Positions 48,492 to 62,460 of a DNA stretch of 64,000 nucleotides are shown here, piece after piece. The DNA is from Blastomyces gilchristii SLH14081 (taxonomy: Eukaryota; Ascomycota; Eurotiomycetes; Onygenales; Ajellomycetaceae), in contig NW_003101681.1 in NCBI RefSeq assembly GCF_000003855.2, positions 7,032,008 through 7,096,007 of the forward strand. The letters run 5' to 3'. Both the position numbers and the translations under genes were made by a program. The notes beneath the pieces are model-generated. The model had not been told where the DNA came from and did no database searches. It was given only the letters and a program-made list of their open reading frames with translations. The first letter of the stretch is position 1; every line of letters begins with the position of its first letter.

Positions 48492-48798
48492 TGTAACAGG
48501 CTGCGTGTCATCAATTCTATAGACTATTCTGTTACACTTCATAGATTCTTTCACTTCATTCTTGAATATATATACTTCAATTCTCAGCCATTCTTGATCA
48601 TCAATTCTCAGCTGCTATAAACACATATAGATTCTTTCACTCTGAAGCTTCATCACATACATCACTACATACATGTATAAATATTCATCTTAATCACTGA
48701 TTCTCACACTTTCTCTTTCTTTTCTTCTCTAACATTTTTCTCTTTATTATATAAGATCTATAATATTATACTGATCTATTCAGTATAGATCTCTTACA
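48492..48798 (+). repeat. Family C LTR, probably solo
   Basis: About 307 bp, TGTAACAGG ... CTCTTACA, aligned with 41210-41502 in the same orientation. No internal family C sequence adjoins it and no TSD is visible. Confidence 0.65.
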
Positions 48799-49008
48799 CT
48801 AGAAAAATATTCATCATCTTCTTATTAGAAACAATTATTTATTGAGAGATATTTGAACATATAACAACATGTAAGAAAGAGAAATAATTAGTTAAAGCAG
48901 ATACTGAGTTCTTAAATAGAAGCTTACTCATCAGTCACTCTGATCTTATAATAAGATCTTATAAAGAGAATATCAGCAAAAGACCTGAGAGTTCTGACAC
49001 TCAGATAT
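48799..49008. other. Unassigned AT-rich sequence flanking family B
   Basis: 210 bases between the family C LTR and the family B 3' LTR; nothing recognised. Confidence 0.4.
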
Positions 49009-49266
49009 TGTAAGAATAAGTACTCACAGGCAATTATTTGAGTGTTTGCAGCTTGGCGTGATATGTACTGTTAACTACTAGAAGTATTCACAGTAGAAAG
49101 ATAAAATGTAGAGGTCAAATGTATAATAGCATTCAAGCTGAGTTATAAATAGTATTCACAAACTTCAGTCTATATAGTTGTGTGTAGTCAAGAGCCACTA
49201 GCTCTATTCATTATATGAGAGATAGAAATAGAGATAAAGAATCTGTGAGAAGTAGGATTTCTTACA
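49009..49266 (-). repeat. Family B 3' LTR, right copy
   Basis: 258 bp, TGTAAGAA / TTCTTACA ends, followed on the plus strand by tacttctctctctct, the complement of the polypurine tract. Confidence 0.85.
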
Positions 49267-50046
49267 TACTTCTCTCTCTCTAAGGCTTTGTTCACAAAGT
49301 CTTTCACTGAGTGACTTCATAGAATCAGCTCAGCACTGCAGTGATACTCACTGAAAACTCTTCACATCTATAAAAAATCTCAGTGAGGAAAAATCTCTTG
49401 TTACTATGAAAAGAAAAGAGTCTATCACTTAGTTTCTTATTCTATGAGATTCTTTATAATCTACAGATTCTTCTCTGACTATCACACAGATTCATCTCAC
49501 ATCTTTCATATAGAAGAATTTCAGTTAACTCTCAATCATTTTCATAAGATTCTTATGTGATTATCATACAGATTCATCTTATAGATGAATCACTCTCTGT
49601 GAGATCACTCTCATCAAATAGAAGTATTCATAAGTTAATCTTTGACTTATCTTCATAAATCATTATTCTTTGACACTGTAGAATTATGAGGAATTTTTCA
49701 TTCTTTCACTAACTCTGTAGAATTGTAGAATCAAGATATCTGCAGTCTGTAATCACTCTTTATAATCACATAGAAAGATTCAGATCTGTAATTCATAATC
49801 ACTCTTATTTACTAAAGTGATCTGACTATTTCATGAGATCACTCACAGTGTAAGCAAATCTCTTTAAAGTAGTATAAATACTTCAGATCTGTCTGCAGAA
49901 TCTCATCTTCTTTTCTCTTTTTTTATAACAGCTTTCATTCTCATAAACTGTGAGTATTCTCATTCATTCATGAAGTATTTTCACTCAGATGATAGAGAGA
50001 GAGTGTTTCTGACAATATCTGTATATTAATTCAAGAACTTCTCAAG
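49267..50046 (-). other. Family B 3' non-coding region, right copy
   Basis: Aligned with the reverse of 14735-15515. No coding frame is supported. Confidence 0.6.
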
Positions 50047-50229
50047 TGTGATTCAAAGGTTGCTTAAGCCAGCGTACGATTACAGGCGTACGCCGGCTTC
50101 TTATATATTGAATCTCGTACACTAAATTAATTAGCGGCCACTATGGCCCCTTTACATTCATACGCGTATACTAGTAGTTCGGAAGCGGCTGCGTTATTAT
50201 TCAACAGTTGTACATTCTTCTGAACCACA
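50047..50229 (-). repeat. Family A LTR (3' LTR of A4)
   Basis: 183 bp, TGTGATTC ... GAACCACA. Confidence 0.9.
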
Positions 50230-50681
50230 TCCTCTCTCACCAGATTCAGTCATACTCACATGACTATATCATACACTCTAGCTTCATGCGGATTAGCTCG
50301 CCACTAGTGTTTCACAATTGTGTGATCTATCCCTGATTCAGCTAGTGTTCTGTGTACATTCTTACAAAGAAACTTTCACTATATTACATCACTCATTCAC
50401 TAACTTTTCTCATTCTTCAATCATCTTCTTCATCATCATCATCATCAAACATCACTATCTCATTCAAGATTCCTGCCTCTTCTTCTGTTCAACTCTTTTC
50501 ATCTGTTTATCTATCACATTGTACATGTTCCTGACAATGACCTCTCATTTTCACAACAAGTGTCATCATAGTGCTCATACTAAGCAGTTCATTAGCAGTA
50601 AGTGTAATGCATTGTGAAATATACATGATCAGAACTTGTTTATCTTCTAATAATTGCCAGAATGTACTATCATGAATGACA

Positions 50682-52223
50682 TATCTTCTTCATCTTCTTA
50701 TACATTCTCTTCACTTTCTTGTACATTCTCAACTGTTTCTCTTCTCAGTGAGTTCCTGATCATATTTTCTGTCACAATTTTGTATAAACACAGATGCTGA
50801 TATGTTTGTTTTTATTCATATAGAATCTTCATGTATTGACAGATCTGCATCTGCTGATGATAGTGAACTCAATATTGAATCATTGATTGAGAACTTGAAG
50901 AATGTGATAATAGAGGAATTGTTTATATTATGTGTAACTGAGTCTTTCATATCTCTCTCTGCTCTCTCTGTTTCTTTCTCTGTCACTCTCTCTCAATCTT
51001 CTACACCTGTCTCTGTGTCTGGTTCTCCCGCTTCTGCTATCCCTGTTCCCGTGATTCTCACTCCTGCTACTTCTGGTTTTACTGTCTCTGCTTTTGTTAT
51101 CAGCTCTTCTCATTTCAAGAAGATGTTGTATAGACTTAATGAATCACATCTCTCAGCATATACACTTCTGCCCTTCTTGTCAACTCTCAGAACAATTTAT
51201 TGTATGAAGACTATGTATAACACAACTATCTGAAGCTCAATCATGAACACTGATTATTATATTCATTTTAAATATTCATGATAAAGCAATTATTTATTCA
51301 TATCAGAGAATCATCTCTCTTCTCAACAGTGTCAAGATTGTAAGTCTTTTTCTTTTCATCTTTTCAATCTGATGCTGATTTTTCTATTCTTAGAGGAAAT
51401 TGTTATGAGTTTTACTGTGCACAAAGTCATGATGTTCACAGATATCAAGAAGCTTTTTACAACTGTAAAGTTTAATATTGTGAGAATATCTGCTCTGATG
51501 AATTTCTTCAGAATGATAGATCTGTATTAATCTATTCTCTGATATCTGTCATCTGACTTCATGATACAGGCAAAAGATATCTGTGTTTTCAGAAATGAGA
51601 ATATGAATGTTGTACTCTTTTACACTCACAGACATAAGGCTTGTACACCTTGTCTGAGATGTCATTGTGAAAATGAGCTGTTCACACACTGTGTTCTGCT
51701 TTCTGCATTCTCTCATGTTCTTCTCTCTCTTTCTGAGAAGCCTTGTACATGTTGTAATTACATGTACAATTCTAAGGCCAGCAGGTATTCATTCAGTAAT
51801 TGTTACCTCTGTTTTTGCAGTTTCATACACTAATAATAGTTCTTAGTTGCTCCAGCACCAGAGGTCATTTTAATTGAAGATGATAACACTGCTGAGACTA
51901 CTCTCTTTCACTCTCAAGCTTCTCTCATCACTTCTTCTCCCTTCTCTGCAGGGAAGGTCATGTGCACACCAGATCATAAGTGTTCAGCCTCAGATGACTT
52001 TCATCATTTATTCAGTTCTGTATCTTCTTCTTCTTCTATTTCTTCTGTCTCTGCTCTCTCTGCTCTGACTTCTGATTCTGTGAGTTCTGTGCTCTTCTTC
52101 AATTTCTCTATGCATATGTGTGTGCATTTCTATATTAATATTCCAGCCAATCTTGTGATAAATGACATTAATATCATACACAGAGTGATAGAGGAATTGA
52201 AGATATGCACAGTATTATTGTGA
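50682..52223 (+). pseudogene. Antisense ORF of family A (A4 copy), best preserved
   Basis: Open pieces 50802-51233, 51561-51833 and 51960-52223 all share one frame (0 mod 3). The Cys block reads KACTPCLRCHCENELF, then THCVLLSAF, CTCCNYMYN and NCYLCFCSF, with more Cys than in other copies. The C-terminal segment is NDINIIHRV. The ATG matching A1's start is at 50672 but lies out of frame because of a small deletion. It converges with pol, whose last stop is near 52440, leaving about 200 bases between. Function unknown; a metal-binding protein is plausible. Confidence 0.6.
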
Positions 52224-52439
52224 AAGCAGCTTGCAGCCCTTGAATTCCTTGCAGATCTTGAGTTTTGAGATTTCCTTTTTTAATGTTTTTCAGATGATGT
52301 GGTGTTGGAAATAGATTAAACATGTAATATATGAAAATGAATGAGATGTGTATGATAACATTTGTCTTTTTACAGCCAACTCTTATGATTGATGATCAAT
52401 TCATTATTTCTTTTCTTTTCTTACACTTTTTCTTTATCT

Positions 52440-55400
52440 GCTAGTCACTACTCTTACACAACCTCTATATAATACAGTGTTCAGTGACTAGGTTCAGCAG
52501 CTTCCATCTTTGTAATTCTGTCTTATATATTATACTGTCTCTCTTCACTCACTCAGATCACTACAGTGAACAGCTCATTGAAACTAATCTCATCTGATCT
52601 CTGAGTGTCTTCAGAGATCAAGATGGCTTGATTTCATATGTCTGTGAATGTTTCAGATAGTTCATCCTCTGTGATCTTCACAATTGAACTGATGTAAACA
52701 GTTAAATTCAACTCTGAATTTCTTTTTCTTCTGTGATCTGACTCATGTACAAGTCTGCTGCTTTGAGACTGCTCTTTGTCATGTTGCACCTGCTGTCTGC
52801 AGCATGTTATTGTACAACCAGCTATAGTCTCATCACTTATTAAAGTGTGGCATTCATCTGATTTCTTCATTGCTTCTCATTCTTTCCTTATAATCATGAA
52901 AAGATTAGAATAAGTGAGATTATCTGATTCATAAGTGTCTATGATTTCTCTTACTTCATGAGACTTTTCAATTATAAGTCTCTTCTTTTTCAACACTGAT
53001 AATAGTGCTGTGAATAATCATAATTCACTCAGATCTTACATCTTTGCTTTCACAAGTTGTGAATCATTGATTAAGTTGTATAAGATCTGTCTCTCTGATT
53101 CTTTCAATGCATACATTTTCAGAGAATATGATTTGAGTATCTTATATGACTCAAATCATCTAGATTGAAACTTCTCAGAACTCTCATTGTGTACAAGAAC
53201 TCATGTTCTCATCTTGAGACTCAATTTCTTAACAAGTGAGTCTTATATTCTTTTCAATTGAATTGCTCAGTTCAGGAGTAACTTGTTAGCTTTTGCATGT
53301 GTGTGGCTGATCTCTTTCAATCTTGATTCCATGTCCACAACTGCTACTGCTGCATTTGTAACTGCTGTTTCTGCTGTGTCTGCAACTGCTGTTTCTGCTG
53401 CATCTACAACTGCTTCCTCCCTCATCTTTTCTGAAGCATTCTCTGAAATGCGCGGATGCAATTCATACAACAGGTAGAATGGTGAACACTTGGAGACTGC
53501 ATGTTGTCAAATCCACATGGTCAATAGTGCCTGTCTGAGATATTCATCTCATAGTCTTGTAGACTTGCTCACTAGATATTTTGTCAGCATGTTGCTCAAG
53601 ATTTCATTCAAGTGTTTCATCTTCTCATTCATCTGTGAATGATATGATATTGTTCTACAATGTCTTGTCTGTAACTGGCTCATGAAATGCCTCATCACTT
53701 CTTCTATAAGGTTCACACTGTTATCAGTTAGAATCTTACACAGCATTCTATAGTTGACATAGATCTCATCATATAGAAACTTTGTTATTATCTTCTCTGT
53801 TATCTCTGAAACTGCTTTCACAACTGGTCAGTCAGTAGTGTAATTAATAGCAGTGATTATTCATTGATTTTCATTTGATGTTCATGGTAATATATCTATG
53901 AGATTCACTCTTCATTGTTTGAATGATTGTATCATACACTTCATCTGATGTTATGCTTCCTCACATTCTAACCCTTTCTTAGATTCTTTCATGACCTGGC
54001 AATTCAGGCACTTGTGAGTGTATGTCTGAATGTCCTCAGCCATGCTTAGCCAGTATGCTCTTGATTTGAGTACACTCATGAGTCCAGGACTTTCTAAGTG
54101 ACTGAATTCCTTGTGCATGTGAGTCATCAAGTTGTGTCTAAATGAAGATTCTAGATAGAAAGCTTCTGCATATTCTAGATCACAGTAAAACATAACATCA
54201 TTTTCACTTCTCACTTTCTCCAGCTTGAAGTTTGAAAGCATCTCTTCTACTACTCTCACAAGACACTTATCATTCAACATCTTGTCATTCTTCAAGTGAG
54301 AGATTATAATGTTCACTCATTCTGATTCCTTGTATTCTCTCAGTATATTTAACATGAATGTCTCTTGTGTCTGATTCACAGAATTCTCATTCATGAAATC
54401 AGATCTGCAACTGATTGCATTCAGTATCACTGTGTTCAATTCTTTTCAGTATTTGATATGAAGATTATACACTTGAAACTTCAAGATTCAACATGCTAAG
54501 CATTTGAAAGGTTTTATTATTAATTATAGATAGACAAGGCTTTTGTGATCTGTGATCACTGTTGTTATATGCCTGTTGTCAATATATCTATCTCATAACA
54601 TCAGCATATGCTTAATTGCTAGTAATTTCTTTTCATGCACTGAGTAATTGAGCTTGACACTGGATAGTTTTCTACTATCATATGTCACTGAGTGCAGCTT
54701 GCTGTTCTTACTCATCTGTAGAAGAGCATCTCTGATAGCTCATTTAAATGTGTCTGTCTTGATGTAGAAAGGTTTATTATGATCTGATTGAATAAGCACT
54801 GAGAATGTTGTTACACATTCTCTCAGTGTGAGAAAAGCCTCTTCACACACGGCATTTCAGATGATTGAATAAAACTTCTTCTTTTGCAGATTTGCATTCA
54901 TTTCTCTTAAGAGATCTGAGAGTGATGCAGATATTTGTGTGAAATCCTTGATAAACCTGTAGTAGTATAAGATCAACTCAAGAAACTGTTATACATGATG
55001 TACATTTCTCAGTCACAGTCAATTTACTATGACATTCAATTTCTCTGAAATGAGGTATATACAGTTATCACTTACTATATATTCTATGAACTTCAACTCT
55101 TCTATTTCAAACACATACTTGATTGATTTGACATAGAGCTTATGCTCTGTCAGAGTTGTAAGCACTTTATCAAGATACTTCAGATATTCATCATATGAGT
55201 TTGAAAAGACTAGAATGTCATTGAGATATATGAGATATGAGATTTCATTCTATTTATGAAGAATTGTATTCATCATCATTTGAAAGATGACAGATGCATT
55301 TATCAGATCAAATGACATTGCCAGGAATTCAAACTTCTCTCATTGTGTATTAAACATAGTTTGCAGAACTGACAGTTTGTCTACACAGATCTGCCAGTAT

Positions 55401-56516
55401 TCTGAGAGAAGATCAATCTTTGATAGATATCAGGTGTTTTCAACTGTATTCAACTGTTATTGAATTCATGACAGTGAATATTCATTCTTGATTGTAAGCT
55501 TATTGAGTGCTCAATAGTTGATACACATCTGTCACTTCTCATCTGCCTTTTTCACAAATAGAACTGAAAAGCCCCACATGCTTGATGAGAATTGTATAAG
55601 ACCATGTTCTAGACGATCTGTGATCTGACACTTCTGTTCTTCAAGGTGCATTTGTGACAGAGAGTACACATTCTGGTTGACTGGTTTTGTATCCCCTGTG
55701 TCAATCTCATGTATGAATTCTCATTTCAGCAGCAATTCTGATAAAAGATCTGTTCAGAAGATCTTTTCATGCTTCTTCAGAAGCTTCTTCATACACTTAT
55801 TCTTCTGCATATTCTTTATCTTAGTTTTCTTCACTTCCAGGTCCTGTATAACATACAGAATGCTTTTGAATGAGGTCTTGTGAATCATTCTCTTTACTTG
55901 TTAATGTATAAGCAGATTTAATCCTTCTATATCAGAGACATGAAATGTTCTTCTCATATCAGTTGATAGAATTGTATGAACCATTTTCTTCCTATTGATC
56001 AATCACATATGACATGTACATCATGAATCTGCAGATGAATCTTTGAAATCAATTGAGTCTGAGAATAAGATTATATTTCACATTCTGCAGCTCTCACACT
56101 CAAATATAGCAAGATCATTCTTCAAAGTGCAAGAGAACTCTTACTCTTACAGATGATATCAAATATCAGTTATCAGATAATCTTATATGTCAGAGATTCT
56201 TCACTCAGCAGATCTCTTTCAATCTTCAGATTATATAATCATTAATATATTGTGTAGAAGCTTCTATATCTGCTAACACTTTTGCAGCCATCTCTCAATT
56301 CTTACTCAAGTGCCCCTTATACATTAACATTTCAGGCCTCAAGGCATTGAGGTGGGCATTCACTTCATCCTCGCTCACACCTCAGTCAGAAGCCTGCTTC
56401 CTCTTGACATTCACAGGATTCAGAGAGTCATCTAACACAGGCATCTCTTTCACTTTGAAGACTTTTCATAGAATATCAGTGAGTGTCTCTGAGCTCACTG
56501 ATTCTACTAGTTTTTT
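52440..56516 (-). pseudogene. Family A pol of A4, decayed
   Basis: The protease region near 56290 reads VLADIEAS (D-T-G altered). RT and RNase H lie at 54400-55760. The integrase zinc domain at 53951-54316 is complete: HKEFSH and CLNCQV, giving H-x4-H and C-x2-C. The core at 53549-53821 has LTDNSVNL but NEKMKHLNE where the catalytic Glu should be (Lys). Integrase pieces and the C-terminal tail (52634-52870) share one frame. A run of imperfect Ala/Val/Asp-rich repeats (about 53300-53420, DAAETAVADTAETAV) varies in length between copies. Confidence 0.75.
56475..56516 (-). promoter_or_regulatory. Predicted -1 ribosomal frameshift site of A4
   Basis: A AAA AAC (56510-56516), gag stop TAG (56507-56509), 7-nt spacer, perfect 9-bp stem ATCAGTGAG (56494-56502) with CTCACTGAT (56475-56483) and a 10-nt loop. 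Confidence 0.78.
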
Positions 56517-57773
56517 GACTCTCTTGCTTCTCTTGACTGTGCACACTGAGTGCAATCTTTTACATCATGATTTTGATGTCTGCAGTTGAAGCAAGCTCAA
56601 TACTCATAATATCAAGATTTTCACTCAGAGAATCTCTTTTTTAAGGGATTTGATGCTTTAGTGATGACATTCAGATCTAGATTCATCACATTCAGATATG
56701 TGACTTATGTCATAGAAGTCTGATTATCTGTTCTTCACTGAGACATACTCAATTGCAGTATTTTCTGTCATAATTGACTCACTTATTTCTGTACAATGAG
56801 AATATTGTATGCTTTCTTCATTATATCTGACTGTGAGATTAAACATTTTCATTTCACTCTTAACTCAGGTGTAAGATCATGAATGAAGATCTGTAAACAG
56901 AAAGATGTTGAAAGCTCTTCATTTAATATAAGATAGTGTAAGCTGAAGTGTGTGAAGTATAATGTAAGATCACTCACTTATCTACACTCAGTGAAGTATT
57001 CATAACACTTATCTCATATGTTCACTTTCTCAAAGTTGTGTAAGATTCATTTGAAAAACTCATTTCATATTCATAAGAATGAATATCACTTCAAGTCTGT
57101 GAGATTCATCTTTTCATCAGTTATTTATAATAACTTCACTTTTCTGTGTAGAAATGCAGCAGATCTTAAGACTTGTTGAAATTTCATTAACTGTCTGTCT
57201 GTGAGTTCACATTCAATTCAATAATATAATCACATCTGACTTAGTCAGCTGATTGTAGCATCATTTTTTCAGTTATTATTAAAGCTTGATAGCTCTGACA
57301 GATCTCCTGACTTAATATATTTCATACTCAGATTCTCATCCTGCACAGCAGTCTCTGATAATGTATACACTTCTGAAGAGGTTGTGAATAATTGTAATGA
57401 GATCTTCAGGTTCAGTGTAGTCATCTGTCTGTGTAAATATTCAATCTCCTGCTGCAGGCCTAAGATCTGATTTTCTCTATTCTTATTGATGATGGCAATT
57501 GCATCAGTGAAGCTCTTCATAGTGAATGCTTGATTTACAGTGAATGTCAATTATTGTTTAACTTTTATCTTGACCTGCCACTGTGTATGCAAGGCCTCAA
57601 TCTCATTTAGAATTCTCATATGTGTACAGAGCTTTGATTTCAGTTCAGCAGTCTCAGCTGCTTTTCTTACTGCTTTGAGTAAACTCTCTGAGAGATTCTG
57701 CATACCTTCTGATTCAGGTAGCAGAGAAGAGTGTTGTTCATATCAGCTAGAGAAGATATTCATTTCAGTGATT
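56507..57773 (-). pseudogene. Family A gag of A4, decayed
   Basis: Start ATG 57773 with an early small indel. Main open part 57269-57550 with a coiled coil (ENQILGLQQEIEYLH). The knuckle starting at 56593 is intact: C-F-N-C-R-H-Q-N-H-D-V-K-D-C, C-x2-C-x4-H-x4-C. The protease begins one frame back. Confidence 0.7.
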
Positions 57774-57797
57774 AGTTTCTGATTGATTGTACAATGT

Positions 57798-57835
57798 CTA
57801 TTATTATATTGCTATATTGCTGTATCATTATATGA
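57798..57835 (+). repeat. AT-rich minisatellite in the A4 leader
   Basis: About four units alternating tatattgc and tgtatcat, the shortest clear version of the array at 14079-14170. Confidence 0.5.
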
Positions 57836-58177
57836 TTTCTGTTATCATTGTACAACTCCGGTGATAGTCACCCTCTCTTTTATCCTTCTTTTGAGTAGAG
57901 AGCAGACTTCTTTGAATCTGGTTCATCACTTTCATTCTCTTTCTCACACCTCATCTGTTCATGTCTCATACATGGCATGTGCCTGAGCATGAAGTTTTCC
58001 CCTAACAAGTGAAGCAGCATCAATCAGATGCTCTTTCACTCACTGCTCTTCATACACTATCTTTTGAGATGTTTCTAGAACCACACTGGCATGATAACTA
58101 TGAATCACTTCATGGACAGAATTATCACACTCTGAAGAAGCCTGCACTTCTCACTGGTTTTTAGACATGCTATCAGA

Positions 58178-58360
58178 TGTGATTCAAAGGTTGCTTAAGC
58201 CAGTGTATGATTACAGGCATATGCCGGCTTCTTATATATTGAATCTCGTACACTAAATTAATTAGCGGCCACTATGACCCCTTTACATTTGTACGCATAC
58301 GCTAGTAGTTCGGAAGCGGCCGCGTTATTATCCGACGGTTGTACGTTCTTCCGAACCACA
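58178..58360 (-). repeat. Family A LTR (5' LTR of A4)
   Basis: 183 bp, TGTGATTC ... GAACCACA, with several CpG kept (tacgcatacgctag, gcggccgcg). Confidence 0.9.
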
Positions 58361-58364
58361 CAAG

Positions 58365-59450
58365 AATAAAAATTTTTCAATTTCAATATCTTTATAATAA
58401 TGTCTGATCACTGCTGAGCTTCTTATGAGTATTTCTATAACTTCTCTGATCACTTTTTACTGACTGATGAAGCAGAAACACTGCTGCTTATAACTGTATC
58501 TTCATTTCTCTCAGCTCTGTCACTGCATCTGATCTTCAGATCAGTAGTCAATTCTCTGTCTTTCTCAGATCAGCTTCTGACTTCAAGCAGTGCAGTCTCT
58601 CTCTTTACTGTAAGTCTTCTCATAAGTAATTTCTTACAGACTCTAGCTAACAGTTCTTATAAAGCTTTCAGTATTGTTAGTGTCTTCTGCAGCTCTGTAA
58701 GTCTATAATCATCTTCTCTCTGTTCACACAATCTCTGACCAGATATATGTGAATATGCCTAGATTCTCTATTAATAGTTCTCACACTGTGGCGCATTTCT
58801 GCAATCTCATTATCAATAAGAGATGAGTCTTCAGATACCTGTAAAATCTAAGTAATCAAGACAATACAAATGTCATGAATTTGTGATAAGAGTTAATCTG
58901 AACAGATGAGCTCTCTCTCTGCATCTTAATTATTTTCAAGCTGAATACTTCAGCATAACTGAGAAAGCAGACACAGCTTTATAAGAGATATCTGATCACA
59001 TACACAGATGATCAGTCTTTAAGACTCTGTTACAACTATATATACTCTGATATTCAGCTTCTCTGAAGTCTGTGCATTTCTAGTAATCTTCATATCAAAT
59101 ATAATAATTATCTGTATCACAGATATAATACTCTCTGCTTCTTTGAAGAGAGAAATTGATAGTTGTGAGAGAATTAAGTGTTATGAGTATTGAGAGTGTG
59201 AGTTTGAGTTTTCTTTATTTTTTCTTTATTAATCTTCAAATTGTGTTCACAGCTCTGTTTATTTTCTTATTTTTTAGCTTTAATAAGAATATAATTTCTT
59301 CTTCTCTTATATACACTGCAGACTATTTATCTCAGTAGAAACTCATTATCTTATAGACTAGAGTTTATAAATAACAGTATTAATATCTTTATTATAATCA
59401 GATTCTTAGTGAAGACTGCATTATTCTGACTTATCAGAATTTATAATATG
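58365..59450 (-). other. Family B 3' region, right copy, with a possible extra reading frame
   Basis: Aligned with the reverse of about 3880-4902. On the minus strand 58420-58710 is a charged helix-prone frame (TELQKTLTILKAL, ARVCKKLLMRRLTV) with few stops, matching the left copy. No known domain. Confidence 0.35.
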
Positions 59451-62400
59451 AAAGTCATATCTCAGTTTCTGCAGATATCTTATCTATCTGAATAATTCTT
59501 AAGTGAACTTATTCATCTTATCAGAATACTCTTGTCACTGAACCTTGAATCAGAGCTTGCAATCTCACTTCTCTGAGTCAATAATCTCTTTGACCTGATA
59601 TTCTCTTTCACTCTCTAGTACTTCACAGATAGAGTGATGAGTCACAGAATTCTCTTCTGAGAATTCCTTATATTCATGAAGTAAAGAGATATGAAAAACA
59701 TTATATATCTGTAACTCAGATGACAGTTTCAATCTGTAGAACTGTGAACTAACTTTCTTCATAATTTTATAAGACTCTGTCTGTAAGAGATTCAGCTTCT
59801 TACTAGATCTCTATATAATAATATTTTCTAGACTTAGTCAGACTTTATTATCTTTCTTGAAACTCTTTGCAATATGCTTGAAGTCATATTATCTCTTTTA
59901 ATACTCTTAGATCTTTCTCAAGAATTCACAGACTTTCTCTCAGATATTCTGAATTCTCTCAGCCTGTTCACAGACATCATTACACTCTATAGTGTACTCT
60001 CATAGATTTATCAAGATTATTCACAGATAAGTCTCAGTAAGCATCTCAAAGAGAGTTTTATCTGTGCTGACATGCTTTGAGTTGTTATATATAAACTTTA
60101 TAAGTGATAATCAATACACTCAGTCATTCTGATTGTAATTGACAAAGCACTACAGATACTGTTTTAATATACTTATCAGATATTCTGTCTGACTATCTGT
60201 CTATTGATAAAAAGTCATACTTAGATCTCATGAGATCTTCAGTATAGTTATCAGATCAGATTAGAACTCTTCTATAAAGATTGATTCTCTGTCTGAGACA
60301 ATGTTCACAGACAACTCATGCAACTAAATCATATCACAGATAAAAATATAAGTCAAATTCTTTGACTTCAAGTTCTTACAGATGAGTATAAAGTGTGTTA
60401 TCTTGATAAAGTAATTCACTATCATCAGCACACTGTCAAAACAGACATCATATATGTTCTTGCTTTCTGAGAGACTCACAAGAGCATTTATTCCTAGCTG
60501 TTCTCAAGGTTCTCACAGAATGAGTAGAGAAGTAAGTTCTTTATATAGTCTGAATCATACTACTCATAAATTCTGACAAACAGCACAAGAATTCACTATC
60601 TTCTTTATAAGTTCTCACATCTTCAGTCAGAAGTATTTTCTTATAAGCAACTCATGAGTTCTAGTATCTGTAAAATGATCTGTTAGAGAAGAGTCATGAT
60701 ATCTTTTAATAAGTTCTATACATAGAAACTCATTTATAGATACATAAATTCAGTCCTCTCTTTATAAGAGATTATTTAAGTCTCTTTAATTCTTTATTTC
60801 TGCAGAATTGATCTCTGCTATGAGCAGTTTCTGAATATACTAAACATATTTATTCTTCAGTTGCAGTTCAGACAATCTGAATAGAAGATCTTATAAAGAC
60901 TTATACTCTATTTTCTCTTATATTAGATCTTTCACAGTGCTTCTCAAAGCCTGCAAACTCTTCAGATTATAGATACTCTCTTCAAGAATTCTCATAAAGA
61001 TTTTCAGAGTGTTAACTCTCAGTGTTGTAGAGAGTAGTTGTACAGACTTCTTCTCTTTCTCTTCTCTCTTCTCTTACAGAGAATTGAGAGACTCTTCAGT
61101 CAATCTCTTCATAACACTCAGTCTGAGCATTTTATAAAGCTTTTCTATCTTCTCTAGTCTCTCTGTGTCTATCATTCTGATCTTCTTAACATAGTCTGAT
61201 CTGTGAGAGAATTCATTCACTGAGTTCTTAGTTCTCTTGATATGTTCTATCTTGAATCAAAACTCACTCAGTCTCTGAGCTCAGTAAATCTACTACTGTG
61301 AGAGTTTCTTGATTGAAGTAAACTGTTACAAGCTATCATGATCAGTTCTAACAGTAATCACTATTATAAGGCTCTCAAAGTAGTGATATCAGTGATGAAA
61401 GAATTTCACTATTATAAGAAACTTCTGATTATAAATATCATAGTTAATCTTCATCAGTTGCATCTTTCATAAGAAAAAGATCACTGAAACCCAGTTCTCA
61501 TTTAACTGTAGTTATAAGACTATTTCTGAAATCACAAAGAAGAAGATATCTATCTTTAATCTGATTAAGAGTAAGAGATTAAAGTGAAACAGCATCACTA
61601 TATTCATGAATATCTGTTTCAATCTTATAAAGATCTTATAAGCTTCTGAGATAAGAAAGTTCTTACAGTTCTTTCTTCTTAACAATCTTTTTATTCTCTG
61701 TTTATAGAATGACTTCTTCTTATTTTCACTCTTCAGTATATCTGTAAGAGTCAAGAAGATTCTTACAAATATAAAGATAAATCATCTATAGAAATTCATA
61801 AAGCTCAGAAAGATCTGAATCTCATGAATACTAGTTAACTTCAGTCATAATAGAATAGTCTTAATCTGTGAAGATTTCATCTGAATATTATTTATGATAA
61901 TTATATATTCTAGAAAATTAATCTGACAGACACTGAAGTTGTACTTTATAAGCTTAATATACAGTTCTGCCTCATCTAAGACCTTTAACACACTTTGTAC
62001 ATGCTCAGTGTGTTCTTTCTTCTTTATAAAGTACATTATCACATCATTCAGATATATTATTATGAAGATATTCAGATATGCATGAAGTATTTTATTGATG
62101 AAAGACTGAAATACTGTGAGAATATTAGTCAGATCAAAAGATATTACTAGATATTCAAATAATTTCAGTGCAGTTCTAAAGACAGTCTTTTATTCATTCT
62201 CAGACTGTATTTGCAGCTGTGTATATACATTGATCACATTCAGTTATATGAATATGACAGCTCTCATGAGACAGTTAATCACATTCTCAATCAGAGATAG
62301 AAAGTAGCAGCTCTTTATTATCTTGAAGTTCAGATTATAATAATCTACATATAATCTGAGATCTTCATTCTTCTTCTTCACAAATATCACAGAGGCTCCC

Positions 62401-62460
62401 ACAGAGGTCTGTGAAGATCAGATAAAGTCATTCTTCAGATTCTTCTTTACATAGATCTGT
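59450..62460 (-). pseudogene. Family B pol, right copy, decayed
   Basis: RT near 61845-62400 (KKKNEDLRLYVDYYNLN, YLNDVMVYF for the active site, QINFLEYIIIINNIQMKSS). RNase H side at 61512-61754. Integrase at about 60100-60960. The GPY/F region and start of the chromodomain at 59565-59762 (SSQFYRLKLSSELQIYNVF, ISLLHE, EREYQVKEIID). More open than the left copy, but no complete gene. Confidence 0.75.

Larger units (their letters stand above)
50047..58360 (-). mobile_element. Gypsy family A copy A4, full length, inserted in family B
   Basis: 8314 bp with 183-bp LTRs (50047-50229 and 58178-58360) and TSD caag (50043-50046 and 58361-58364). Both LTRs share a small extra tacgc-type duplication, marking them as a pair. 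This is the least mutated family A copy; the gag knuckle is complete. Confidence 0.9.
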
